Assembly (NCBI GenBank): GCA_034926415.1
Contig: JAYFRC010000032.1
Coordinates: forward strand, 1-14,828
Direction: 5' to 3'
DNA length: 14,828 nucleotides
Source: JAYFRC01 sp034926415
GTDB lineage: Bacteria; Bacillota; Clostridia; Oscillospirales; Oscillospiraceae
Part shown: positions 6,205 through 13,103 of the stretch, piece by piece
Position numbering within the stretch: the first letter of the stretch is position 1
Layout: every line of letters starts with the position of its first letter
Notes under the pieces: generated by a model
Told to the model about the DNA's origin: nothing
What the model saw: the letters and a program-made list of their open reading frames with translations, nothing else
Database searches by the model: none
Program-made: the position numbers and the translations under genes

Positions 6205-7030
6205 AAAAACAGTCTGCGGAACGTGTTTCCGCCGCTGCTCTCTGTCCGAGGGGAGGACGGGCTTTTGCCGCGCGAGGAAGAACGAGGGCGGAAAAATCGT
6301 CTGCGTCAATTACGGGAAGATAACGTCGATGGCGCTCGACCCGATAGAGAAAAAGCCGCTGGCATGTTTTTACCCGGGGAGCAAAGTGCTGTCGGTAGGG
6401 AGCTTCGGCTGCAACCTCGACTGCCCGTTCTGCCAGAACGCTGATATATCGCGGGATTTTGAAGATGAAATAAATTGGAAATTCATTGCGCCGGACGATT
6501 TGGCGCGCCTTGCCGCACAATACGCACCGCGCGGGAACATCGGCCTTGCATTTACCTACAACGAGCCGATGGTCGGCTGGGAATACGTCCGCGACGCGGC
6601 CCGCTGCGCAAGAGCGCTTGGATTTAAATGCGTAGTCGTGACGAACGGCACGGTGTCTGCCGCGGCGCTTTCGGAAGTGCTGCCGTACATCGACGCGTTC
6701 AATATCGACCTGAAGGGGTTTACGCGCGAATGGTACCAAAAGATAGGCGGAGACCTGGATATGACGCTCGATTTCATACGCGGGGCCGCAAAGAGCGCCC
6801 ATGTCGAGCTGACGACGCTAATCGTCCCCGGCAAGAACGACGGCGGAGACGAGATGCGCGATCTCGCCGAGTGGGTCGCGTCGGTCGACAGGAGCATTCC
6901 GCTGCATATAACGCGTTTCTTCCCGCGCAGGAATATGAAAAACTCGGAGCCCACCGATATAGCGCTCATGCGCCGGCTAGCCGGGATTGCCGGGCATAGC
7001 CTTGACACGGTGCTGCTCGGCAACGTGTGA
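6197..7030 (+). CDS. AmmeMemoRadiSam system radical SAM enzyme
   Basis: A radical S-adenosylmethionine enzyme of 277 residues. The 4Fe-4S/SAM motif CxxxCxxC is Cys72, Cys76 and Cys79 in FGCNLDCPFCQN. An N-terminal cysteine set (Cys7, Cys10, Cys14, Cys24) with the layout C-x2-C-x3-C-x9-C precedes it, as in pyruvate formate-lyase-activase-like members of this group. Later come GLAFTYNEPMVGWEY, CVVVTNG, YIDAFNIDLKGF and IVPGKNDGGDE, and the FFPR segment in IPLHITRFFPRRNM; all are typical of this subfamily. Homologues are often around 330 residues, so this one is on the short side. The ATG at 6197 overlaps the AMMECR1 stop; an upstream TTG at 6188 is in frame but less likely. The gene closes the operon and ends at a strong terminator. 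The reaction and target of the system are unknown; association with LigB/AMMECR1 is known from genome context. Confidence 0.9.
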   Translation: MCEKTVCGTCFRRCSLSEGRTGFCRARKNEGGKIVCVNYGKITSMALDPIEKKPLACFYPGSKVLSVGSFGCNLDCPFCQNADISRDFEDEINWKFIAPDDLARLAAQYAPRGNIGLAFTYNEPMVGWEYVRDAARCARALGFKCVVVTNGTVSAAALSEVLPYIDAFNIDLKGFTREWYQKIGGDLDMTLDFIRGAAKSAHVELTTLIVPGKNDGGDEMRDLAEWVASVDRSIPLHITRFFPRRNMKNSEPTDIALMRRLAGIAGHSLDTVLLGNV

Positions 7031-7038
7031 CAAAAGAC

Positions 7039-7082
7039 AAGCGCAGGCCGCTGCAAAGTTTGCAGCGGCCTGCGCTTTTTGT
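7039..7082. terminator. Bidirectional terminator between radical SAM gene and trmO
   Basis: A near-perfect palindrome pairs 7039-7057 with 7059-7077 (core GCGCAGGCCGCTGC). It is flanked by T-rich sequence on the right and A-rich sequence on the left. It closes both convergent transcription units. Confidence 0.9.
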
Positions 7083-7095
7083 GTTAAGCCGCGTT

Positions 7096-7788
7096 CTATT
7101 GCGCCTTGTCGATGCTCTTTACCGTCAATTTGTCGTCTGCGACGGTGAATTTTATCTCAAATCCCGCGAAAGCGAAGCCGTAGACGCGGGTCTCGTCGCG
7201 CTGATACGACGGTCGCGGGTCGTGCGACAGTACGCCGAGCAGGGCGTCGAGCTTGTCCCCCGGGAATTTGGACAGAAGCTCCGGAGGAAAATCCACGGAC
7301 AACAAAAAATCCCCCGCGCTGCTTGTGAAGCCGCCCGACGCGCCCACGTGACAGTCGGCGTAGGGAATGTAGGGTTTGATGTCGAATATCGGCGTTCCAT
7401 CCATAAGGTCGGCGCCGGAGACGCGAAGCACGGGGCCGTCGGGAGTTGCAAGGTCGACGCGCTCGAGCTTCACCGAGGACAGGCCTATCGGGTTCGGGCG
7501 AAACGGCGAGCGCGTTGCGAACACGCCGAGACGCCTGTTTCCGCCGAGGCGCGGAGGACGTACGGTCGGCGACCACTCGCCGCGCGCACTTTCGGAAAAC
7601 TCCCAGATGAGCCACAGGTGCGAAAACCCCTCTATGCCGCGCAGCGCGGAGGGATCCCTGAATTCCGGCTCGAACACGACGTCGGCGGACAAAGCCTCGA
7701 CAAGCCCGCTCTGGCGGGGGATTCCGAACTTAGTCGGGAAGTCGCTTCTTATGCGTGCGACTGGACGCATGGCGCAAGCTTCACTCAT
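7096..7788 (-). CDS. trmO: tRNA (N6-threonylcarbamoyladenosine(37)-N6)-methyltransferase TrmO
   Basis: The product uses SAM to methylate t6A at position 37 of certain threonine tRNAs, fine-tuning decoding. The 230-residue length is close to the E. coli protein. Signature stretches of the TrmO/TsaA/YaeB fold are all present: PVARIRSDFPTKFGIPRQSG, IEGFSHLWLIWEF, VFATRSPFRPNPIGLSSV, and GADLMDGTPIFDIKPYIPYAD. The C-terminal extension has LSHDPRPSYQRD and VYGFAFAGFEIKF. The ATG at 7788 lies 10 nt after the stop of the upstream SDR gene, and GAGGAG overlaps that stop region, so the two genes form one operon. It ends in TAG, followed three sense codons later by an in-frame TAA. The gene is intact. 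Confidence 0.95.
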   Translation of the reverse strand: MSEACAMRPVARIRSDFPTKFGIPRQSGLVEALSADVVFEPEFRDPSALRGIEGFSHLWLIWEFSESARGEWSPTVRPPRLGGNRRLGVFATRSPFRPNPIGLSSVKLERVDLATPDGPVLRVSGADLMDGTPIFDIKPYIPYADCHVGASGGFTSSAGDFLLSVDFPPELLSKFPGDKLDALLGVLSHDPRPSYQRDETRVYGFAFAGFEIKFTVADDKLTVKSIDKAQ

Positions 7789-7798
7789 TCCGCGCTCC

Positions 7799-8533
7799 TC
7801 AAACTATGAAGCCGCCGTCGATGGTGAACACCTGCCCCGTGATGTAAGAGGCGTAGGGCGACGATAGGAATGCGACGGCGTGGGCTATCTCGTCTGGTTT
7901 GCCGAGCCGCCCCATCGGGGTGCGCTCCTCGAGCGAGGACATGGTCTCGCTGCCGAGCGCCGTGAGCATATCGGTCTTGATACAGCCCGGGGCGATGGCG
8001 TTGACGCGTATCTGCGACGGTGCCAGTTCCGCGGCCAGCGACCGCGTCATGCCGATGAGCGCGGATTTGCAGGCGGAGTAGGCCACCTCGCAGGACGCGC
8101 CGCGAAGTCCCCATATGGAGGCGATGTTGATGATGCAGCCGTTCTTTTCGGTAAGCATGGAAGGCAGGGCGTTCTGGATGCAGTTGAACGCGCCGCCGAC
8201 GTTGACCGCGAACATGCGGTTCCACATCTCCTCAGTGGTATCCTGGAACTGTCCCTCAAAGGCGATGCCCGCGTTGTTTACGAGCACCGAAACCGCGCCG
8301 AGATATCTGTTTATCTCCTTAAACATGGCTGCGACCTCGGCGCTGACGGCGACGTCGGCCTTTACGGCTATCGCGTTGAAGCCGTCGGCTCTGAGCTCCT
8401 CGGCAAACTTGGAAGCCTCCGCGAAATGGGAGTTGGCGTGTATCGCGACGCCGTATCCTATCTCCGCGAGATCTTTTACGGTAGCGCGCCCTATACCGCG
8501 CGCCGCGCCGGTGACAAGTGCGATTCGTTCCAT
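7799..8533 (-). CDS. SDR-family oxidoreductase, FabG-like; probable EF-P 5-aminopentanone reductase (YmfI type)
   Basis: An NAD(P)H-dependent short-chain dehydrogenase of 244 residues. It has the TGAARGIG cofactor motif near the N-terminus, then NNAG, the catalytic serine in IINIASIWG, and the active-site YSACK (Tyr and Lys). It ends with the Rossmann-fold tail TGQVFTIDGG. The stretch SIWGLRGASCEVAYSACK resembles what is seen in the YmfI group, which in Bacillus reduces the 5-aminopentanone modification on elongation factor P. General FabG (3-oxoacyl-ACP reductase) remains the alternative. I chose the ATG at 8533-8531, preceded by AAGGAG at good spacing; an N-terminal extension to 8638 is open but lacks support. 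The gene is first in an operon with trmO, and both would then act on the translation machinery. Confidence 0.88.
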   Translation of the reverse strand: MERIALVTGAARGIGRATVKDLAEIGYGVAIHANSHFAEASKFAEELRADGFNAIAVKADVAVSAEVAAMFKEINRYLGAVSVLVNNAGIAFEGQFQDTTEEMWNRMFAVNVGGAFNCIQNALPSMLTEKNGCIINIASIWGLRGASCEVAYSACKSALIGMTRSLAAELAPSQIRVNAIAPGCIKTDMLTALGSETMSSLEERTPMGRLGKPDEIAHAVAFLSSPYASYITGQVFTIDGGFIV

Positions 8534-8573
8534 AAAAACAGCTCCTTCCGAAGTATCTCTTTTATCGATTTTA

Positions 8574-8601
8574 AGTATATCATGCCGCGAAGGAATTTCA
8601 A
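8574..8601 (-). promoter_or_regulatory. Promoter of the SDR-trmO operon
   Basis: On the minus strand, TTGAAA (8601-8596) and TATACT (8579-8574) are separated by 16 bp, giving a leader of about 35 nt to the ATG at 8533. Nearby, AACCG (8600-8604) and CGGTT (8622-8626) with their inner bases can form a weak hairpin between this promoter and the divergent tRNA promoter. Confidence 0.7.
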
Positions 8602-8631
8602 ACCGTAAAGCAAAAATTTTGCGGTTAAGTA

Positions 8632-8660
8632 TTGACAAAATGTGCCCGAGTTCATATAAT
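8632..8660 (+). promoter_or_regulatory. Consensus promoter of tRNA-Gly
   Basis: Both hexamers are perfect: TTGACA (8632-8637) and TATAAT (8655-8660), with 17 bp between them. The tRNA begins 25 nt after the -10 box. Confidence 0.92.
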
Positions 8661-8685
8661 AATAACGCTGTCCAAACGGCAGTAT

Positions 8686-8762
8686 GGAGAATTAGCTCAG
8701 TTGGCTAGAGCATTTGCTTGCCGTGCAGGGGGTCACAGGTTCGAGTCCTGTATTCTCCACCA
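8686..8762 (+). tRNA. tRNA-Gly (anticodon GCC)
   Basis: A complete 77-nt cloverleaf. The acceptor GGAGAAT (8686-8692) pairs with ATTCTCC (8752-8758), followed by discriminator A and encoded CCA (8760-8762). The D-arm contains GCTCAGTTGGCTAGAGC. The anticodon stem TTTGC/GCAGG closes the loop TTGCCGT, giving anticodon GCC. The T-stem ACAGG/CCTGT closes TTCGAGT. A consensus promoter and a terminator flank it. Confidence 0.96.
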
Positions 8763-8767
8763 ACAAC

Positions 8768-8797
8768 AAAGACGCCCGTACGGGCGTCTTTCTTTTT
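8768..8797 (+). terminator. Terminator of tRNA-Gly
   Basis: A perfect 24-nt palindrome (8768-8791; half AAAGACGCCCGT) is followed by CTTTTTT. Confidence 0.92.
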
Positions 8798-8813
8798 TGC
8801 CGGGAAATTGAAT

Positions 8814-8845
8814 GCGAAAGGGAACACGGGACAGTTGCCTTTCGC
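8814..8845. repeat. Small inverted repeat in the intergenic region after tRNA-Gly
   Basis: GCGAAAGG (8814-8821) pairs with CCTTTCGC (8838-8845) across 16 nt. It is not followed by a clean T-tract. It could be a weak second terminator or a dispersed palindromic unit; one window cannot tell. No gene is supported in 8798-8978. Confidence 0.35.
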
Positions 8846-8903
8846 GCTTTTCTTGCGTTCAAACGATAAAACCCATGTATTCTTTGCCCTTGGATTTTGC
8901 GAT

Positions 8904-8932
8904 TTGACAATAGCACGCAATCGCACTATTCT
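8904..8932 (+). promoter_or_regulatory. Promoter of the lipoprotein gene
   Basis: TTGACA (8904-8909) and TATTCT (8927-8932) are spaced by 17 bp. The leader of about 40 nt contains a GAAAGGATGAG ribosome site before the ATG at 8979. Confidence 0.75.
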
Positions 8933-8978
8933 TAATATCAGGGAGAGAAATTTCATATGACGAAAGGATGAGTATGCC

Positions 8979-9698
8979 ATGAAAAAAATATCAGCCGTGC
9001 TGCTGTCGCTTTTGCTTCTCGGGCTCTGCGCCTGCGGGAGCGGCGGCGGGACAACTACGAAGGAAGAAACGCCGAAATACGACGACAGCCTGATAACCGA
9101 GACCTGCTCCGATGAGGGAAGCTACACTGACGACACTGGCTATGAGGAGGACTACTCCTATCACGTCCCCGCGCTCTCGGCTAACAGCGCTGACGCTGAG
9201 ACCATAAATTCCGCGATAGAGGACAAATTCGGCAGCGCGGTCGAGGAAAACAAGAAGAACATGGAAGACAAGCTCAGCCTTTATATACGCGGCGTTTCGT
9301 GGAAGACCTACTGGCACGACAGCGTTGTGTGCCTAGTGATCCAGGCCGATTACGATGCGAGCGACTATGTGGACTACGGAGTGTACAGCTATGATTTTGC
9401 TTCGAATACCGCCGTTACGAACGCGCAGCTCTTTGATATGGCGGGGCTGACGGAGGACGAATTCCTGACCAAAGCCCGCGAGGAGGTCGGAAAGGCTTTC
9501 GACAGCGCGAACAGCGAGATAAAGGACAGCTTCGATGGCTACGACGACCTGCGCGAATGGACGCTGTCGGATGAAAACATCAACGCCGACATGATGACTT
9601 ATGTCGACGGCGACGGCGCTCTAACCGTCATAACGCCGATAGGCGTGCCCGCCGGAAGCGGCTGGTACTACGACAAAGTAACCGTTAGCGAGCCCTGA
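8979..9698 (+). CDS. Putative lipoprotein, possibly RsiV/DUF3298-like
   Basis: The 239-residue product starts with a lipoprotein signal peptide: MKKISAVLLSLLLLGLCAC. The lipobox is LCAC, so Cys19 would be lipidated and the mature protein tethered outside the membrane. A Gly/Thr/Glu-rich low-complexity linker with many Asp and Tyr residues follows. The body runs from about residue 65 to the end: ADAETINSAIEDKFGSAVEEN, then alternating strands WHDSVVCLVIQADYD, YGVYSYDFASNTAVTNAQLF and AGLTEDEFLTKAREEVG. That order (an INxxI helix, a strand pair, a 'tyr-phe-asp...lf' strand, then a TEDEF helix) resembles the DUF3298/RsiV C-terminal domain, but the resemblance is weak and the function is not established. 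The protein is very acidic. It is transcribed alone, with its own promoter and terminator. Confidence 0.82.
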   Translation: MKKISAVLLSLLLLGLCACGSGGGTTTKEETPKYDDSLITETCSDEGSYTDDTGYEEDYSYHVPALSANSADAETINSAIEDKFGSAVEENKKNMEDKLSLYIRGVSWKTYWHDSVVCLVIQADYDASDYVDYGVYSYDFASNTAVTNAQLFDMAGLTEDEFLTKAREEVGKAFDSANSEIKDSFDGYDDLREWTLSDENINADMMTYVDGDGALTVITPIGVPAGSGWYYDKVTVSEP

Positions 9699-9710
9699 CC
9701 GCAGACCAAA

Positions 9711-9741
9711 AAAACGGAGCGCAATCGGCGCTCCGCTTTTT
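9711..9741. terminator. Bidirectional terminator between lipoprotein and MATE genes
   Basis: CGGAGCGC (9715-9722) pairs with GCGCTCCG (9728-9735) around a 5-nt loop. An A-run lies on the left and a T-run on the right, so it can stop transcription from both sides. Confidence 0.9.
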
Positions 9742-11119
9742 ATTTTTTGACGCCGTTTCTAAGCATGGGCATAACCGTGCGGCGCATCGTAAAATAGCAC
9801 AAAAGCCCGCCGACGGCGTTCGAGATCGGCTCCGCGAGAAAGACACCGTTAACTCCTAGACCGGCGACGTAAGGCAGCAGCAGCGTCAGCGGGACGACGA
9901 TTAGCACCTTTCTGAAAGTCGAAAAGAAAATGGCATATTTTACCATATTGAGCGACTTGAAGGCGGTCTGACCTATCATCTGGAAAGCCATCATGATAAA
10001 GCCTGCGAAATAGATGCGCAGAGCGGGAACGCCCGCCGCGACGAGCTCCGGCTCCTGATTGAATATCATTATGAAAAGGTGCGGCAGCAGCGTTATAGCA
10101 AGCCACGGCAAAATAACGCAGAGGAAGGCGAGAAAGGTAAGATATCTTATCGCCTCAAGCACGCGCTTGCATTTTCCTGCGCCGTAGTTGAAGCTGATCA
10201 CCGGCGACGCGCCCTCCGCCGCGGCGAGAACGGGTGTCTGCACTATCTGGCGAAGCGAGCTTAGGATTGTCATCACGCTTATGTAAAGGTCGCCTCCGAA
10301 CAGGCTGAGCATCGAGTTGCAGGCTATCTGGACGAGCGAGTCGTTGGCCGACATGACGAAGCTCACCGCGCCGAGCGCGGATATTCTGCGTATGCAGGAA
10401 AAGTCCGGGCGGAAACCGCGAAGGGATATCGTCAGCTCCGCTTTTTTACCGGTGAGGAAAACGAGCACCCAAGCGGCGGACAGGAACTGGGATATGACCG
10501 TCGCGACGGCCGCGCCGCGAATGCCCATGCCGAGAGCGAAGATGAATATCGGGTCGAGGATTATGTTCGCCGCCGCGCCGAGCAGCACGGTCTTCATGCC
10601 GGTTTTCGCAAAGCCCTGGCAGTTGATATAGGGGTTGAGGCCGAGGGCCGTCATGACGAACAGCGTGCCGACAAGGTATATGCGAAGATAGCCCTGCGCG
10701 TAGGGTATCGTCACGCCGCTGGCGCCGAAAAGAAAGAGAAGCGGGCGGCAGAATACTATGCCGGCCGCCGTAAGAGCCGCTGCGAGGATGAGCAGCATGA
10801 ACCAGGCGTTGGCGATTATTTTACGCGCGGCGTCCTTTTCACTCCTGCCGCGCTCTATAGCGCACAGCGGCGCGCCGCCGCCGCAGAGATTAGTGAACGC
10901 CGAAACGAACATGATTATCGGAAAGCAGAGTCCGAGACCGGCAAGCGCGACCGTGCCCTCGCCGGGTATCTGTCCTATGTATATGCGGTCGACGATATTG
11001 TAAAGCAGGTTGACGAGCTGCGCCGTCACAAGAGGCAGCGCCGAGCGTACGATTCCGTTTTTTATCGGGCCGGTCGAAAAATCTATCTGCTGGGAAGCCG
11101 TGCGGCAACATCTCCTCAA
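9740..11119 (-). CDS. MATE-family multidrug/toxin efflux transporter (start codon anomalous)
   Basis: An inner-membrane cation-coupled antiporter of about 450 residues with twelve predicted membrane segments in two bundles. Family marks are the N-terminal IDFSTGPI, LYNIVDRIYIG in the first segment, LGLNPYINCQGFAKTGM, NIILDPIFIF, and the repeat-half counterparts PVISFNYGAGK and FKSLNMVKYA. The substrate cannot be inferred. The start is unresolved: the only standard start codon in frame is a TTG at 11119-11117, which overlaps the ribosome site GAGGAG (11110-11115). The ATG immediately after that site (11111-11109) opens a different frame of 73 codons. The promoter lies only about 20 nt upstream, so translation should begin near here. 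A one-base indel within the first dozen codons, or an unusual start, would explain this. The rest of the frame is intact. Confidence 0.9.
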   Translation of the reverse strand: MRRCCRTASQQIDFSTGPIKNGIVRSALPLVTAQLVNLLYNIVDRIYIGQIPGEGTVALAGLGLCFPIIMFVSAFTNLCGGGAPLCAIERGRSEKDAARKIIANAWFMLLILAAALTAAGIVFCRPLLFLFGASGVTIPYAQGYLRIYLVGTLFVMTALGLNPYINCQGFAKTGMKTVLLGAAANIILDPIFIFALGMGIRGAAVATVISQFLSAAWVLVFLTGKKAELTISLRGFRPDFSCIRRISALGAVSFVMSANDSLVQIACNSMLSLFGGDLYISVMTILSSLRQIVQTPVLAAAEGASPVISFNYGAGKCKRVLEAIRYLTFLAFLCVILPWLAITLLPHLFIMIFNQEPELVAAGVPALRIYFAGFIMMAFQMIGQTAFKSLNMVKYAIFFSTFRKVLIVVPLTLLLPYVAGLGVNGVFLAEPISNAVGGLLCYFTMRRTVMPMLRNGVKK

Positions 11120-11136
11120 AATGCGGTCATAACGCC

Positions 11137-11165
11137 ATTATAGGGTTGCTTTCCCGCTGCGTCAA
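11137..11165 (-). promoter_or_regulatory. Promoter of the MATE gene
   Basis: On the minus strand, TTGACG (11165-11160) and TATAAT (11142-11137) are spaced by 17 bp. Expected transcription starts near 11130, leaving a very short leader before GAGGAG (11115-11110). Confidence 0.8.
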
Positions 11166-11172
11166 GCGTAGG

Positions 11173-11217
11173 AAAAACAGGCTCCGCTTTTCGGTGCTGA
11201 CCGGAAAAGCGGAGCCT
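11173..11217 (-). terminator. Terminator of the sodium:solute symporter gene
   Basis: A long hairpin pairs 11178-11192 with 11203-11217 (core AGGCTCCGCTTTTC/GAAAAGCGGAGCCT). On the minus strand it is followed by a T-run. It lies directly upstream of the MATE promoter. Confidence 0.9.
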
Positions 11218-11259
11218 GCTGCAAATTTTTATGAAATGTACAGCGCCGGAAGAGACGCG

Positions 11260-12840
11260 TCAGCTTTCGGCAACGTCGTCGCCGATGGCTTCAGTTGCCT
11301 TGACGCGGGATGTGCGTTCGTAGCAGGCGAACATATCGCCCACGGTTTTTTGGTCGGGCTTTTTCGTAAACGCGCTGACAAGCGGCACTATGGCAAGACC
11401 CGCCATCATCGCCACGGCGCCGGAGCGAACGGACGACGAGAACAGATAGTGCAGAGCTCCGGGCATGAAGTTGTTGCCGGAGAGCGATATGTAGAGCTGG
11501 AGCAGCATGAGAGCGCAGCCCGCGAAGAAGCTGACCCAAACCGCGGCCTTCGTCGTCTTTTTCCAGTAGAGGCTGAAAAGGTACGGAGCCAGGAACGCGC
11601 CGGCCAAAGCGCCCCAGGAAATGCCCATCATCTGCGCGATAAACGTAAATCCGAACGCGTCCTTGACTATCGCGATGACGGCGGAAACGATGATGAAGAA
11701 TACTATGAAAAGACGGAGTATGATAAGCTGCCTTCTGACGCCCACGTCTTTTTTCATCGCCGGTATGATGACGTCGAGCGAGAGCGTCGAGCTAGAGGTG
11801 AGAACCAGCGACGAAAGCGTGGACATCGACGCGGAGAGCACGAGCACTATAACTATCGCGATGACGCCGGGCGAGAGAGACGAGAGCATCGTCGGCACTA
11901 TGGTGTCGTAGTTCGGCGAGCCGGAGGGGGTGTAGGTTATGTTCTGAGCATAGAGCCGTCCGAAACCTCCGAGGAAGTAGCAGCCTCCGGCGACGATTAT
12001 CGCGAAGAAGGTCGATATGACGGTGCCCTTTTTTATGGACTCTTCGTTTTTGATGGAATAGAACTTGCCGACCATCTGCGGCAGGCCCCATGTGCCGAGG
12101 CTCGTAAGTATGATGACGAAAAGGAGCGATAGCGGCTGTGCTCCGAAAAACGACGAATACGCGCCCTGCATGTCCGTGCCGGAGTCGACCTGCGACAGCG
12201 CCGTGACGGCTGCGGAAAACCCGCCGTTGTCCGCAAGCACCGCGGCTATCACCGCGACGATGCCGAACAGCATTACTATGCCCTGAATAAAATCGTTTAT
12301 TGCCGTCGCCATGTATCCGCCGAAGATGACGTAGAGCGCAGTGAGCGCCGCCATTACGACGATGCAGACCCAGTAGGGAAGGTCGAACGCCATGTGGAAC
12401 AGGCTTGACAGGCCGTTGTAAAGCGAAGCTGTATAGGGTATGAGGAATACGAAGACGATGAACGATGCGGCGACTTTTAACGTGTCAGAGCCGAAGCGCT
12501 TGCCGAAAAAGTCCGGCATGGTGCGGCTGTCCAGCTTCTGTGTCATAAGGCGCGTGCGGCGGCCGAGTATGTTCCAGGCGAGCAGCGAGCCGATGAACGC
12601 ATTGCCGAGGCCTATCCAGGTCGAGGCCAGACCGAAATTCCAGCCGAACTGTCCGGCATAGCCGACGAAAATGACCGCCGAGAAATACGACGTGCCGAAT
12701 GCGAACGCCGTCAGCCAAGGCCCCACGGAGCGCCCGCCGAGGACGAAACCGTTGACGTCGGTCGCGTGCTTTCGGCAATACAGTCCCACCGATACCATCA
12801 CCGCGAAAAATACCGCGAGCAGAATAATTTCAATCGCCAA
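11260..12840 (-). CDS. Sodium:solute symporter (SSS) family protein
   Basis: An integral membrane symporter of 526 residues, the normal size for the SSS/PutP family, with about thirteen hydrophobic segments. Family features include the N-terminal GFVLGGRSVGPW followed by FGTSYFSAVIFVGYAG in the second segment, LDSRTMPDFFGKRFGS, YVIFGGYMATAINDFIQG, and GTWGLPQMVGKFYSIKN. ASMSTLSSLVLTSSSTLSLDVI is also present; its Ser/Thr residues in the eighth core helix normally form the sodium site. The substrate is not readable from sequence; proline, pantothenate and other organic solutes are known in the family. The start is the TTG at 12840-12838, 7-8 nt after GAGGGAGAG; the nearby ATG is out of frame. 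The protein ends in a short hydrophilic cytoplasmic tail. It is monocistronic with its own promoter, a leader bearing three direct repeats, and a terminator. Confidence 0.93.
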   Translation of the reverse strand: MAIEIILLAVFFAVMVSVGLYCRKHATDVNGFVLGGRSVGPWLTAFAFGTSYFSAVIFVGYAGQFGWNFGLASTWIGLGNAFIGSLLAWNILGRRTRLMTQKLDSRTMPDFFGKRFGSDTLKVAASFIVFVFLIPYTASLYNGLSSLFHMAFDLPYWVCIVVMAALTALYVIFGGYMATAINDFIQGIVMLFGIVAVIAAVLADNGGFSAAVTALSQVDSGTDMQGAYSSFFGAQPLSLLFVIILTSLGTWGLPQMVGKFYSIKNEESIKKGTVISTFFAIIVAGGCYFLGGFGRLYAQNITYTPSGSPNYDTIVPTMLSSLSPGVIAIVIVLVLSASMSTLSSLVLTSSSTLSLDVIIPAMKKDVGVRRQLIILRLFIVFFIIVSAVIAIVKDAFGFTFIAQMMGISWGALAGAFLAPYLFSLYWKKTTKAAVWVSFFAGCALMLLQLYISLSGNNFMPGALHYLFSSSVRSGAVAMMAGLAIVPLVSAFTKKPDQKTVGDMFACYERTSRVKATEAIGDDVAES

Positions 12841-12862
12841 ACCATATCTCTCCCTCTAATGA

Positions 12863-12907
12863 TTTAATGCGTTAAGCTTTAATGCGTTACGCTTTAATCC
12901 GTAAATG
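12863..12907. repeat. Three tandem 15-bp direct repeats in the symporter leader
   Basis: On the plus strand the units are TTTAATGCGTTAAGC (12863-12877), TTTAATGCGTTACGC (12878-12892) and a degenerate TTTAATCCGTAAATG (12893-12907). Units 1 and 2 differ at one base. The second contains the palindrome GCGTTACGC. They lie between the symporter promoter and its ribosome site, so they are candidate operator sites for a repressor of this gene. Residual sequence around them (12908-12926, 12956-13038) shows no gene. Confidence 0.75.
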
Positions 12908-12926
12908 AACTGCAGTAATAAATTGA

Positions 12927-12955
12927 ACTTTAACACCGCGGATGGATAATGTCAA
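12927..12955 (-). promoter_or_regulatory. Promoter of the symporter gene
   Basis: On the minus strand, TTGACA (12955-12950) and TAAAGT (12932-12927) are spaced by 17 bp. The leader is about 80 nt and carries the direct repeats. Confidence 0.75.
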
Positions 12956-13032
12956 GGTTTAACGATACTGTTATGCGGAAAATCGGAGAAACTTATTGGT
13001 GCTGCACTAAAAGGCTGAATTATTTGGAGCGC

Positions 13033-13077
13033 AAAAAAGCAAAATAGCCCCGGCCTGACAGGCAAAGGCTATTTTGC
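13033..13077 (-). terminator. Terminator of the restriction-modification operon
   Basis: GCAAAATAGCC (13039-13049) pairs perfectly with GGCTATTTTGC (13067-13077). On the minus strand the hairpin is followed by a T-run (13033-13038). Confidence 0.88.
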
Positions 13078-13103
13078 GGTTAAAAAAATATAATAAAACA
13101 AAA

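Noticed and set aside
5909..6802. 297-codon minus-strand frame opposite AMMECR1 and the radical SAM gene
   Set aside because: It is an Arg/Ala-rich shadow frame without start context. Motif-bearing genes occupy the plus strand.
7027..7809. 260-codon plus-strand frame opposite trmO
   Set aside because: trmO on the minus strand matches the family along its full length, and the plus frame starts inside a terminator hairpin.
8692..8980. Minus-strand ORFs across tRNA-Gly, with the peptide EYRTRTCDPLHGKQ
   Set aside because: This peptide is the well-known false translation of a tRNA gene read backwards. The region is a complete tRNA-Gly plus terminator.
11146..12132. 328-codon plus-strand frame opposite the symporter
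   Set aside because: The translated product is a low-complexity Arg/Glu/His-rich shadow of a membrane protein gene, beginning in the MATE promoter region.
12863..12907. CRISPR array
   Set aside because: The three 15-bp units are directly adjacent, too short, and have no spacers between them.
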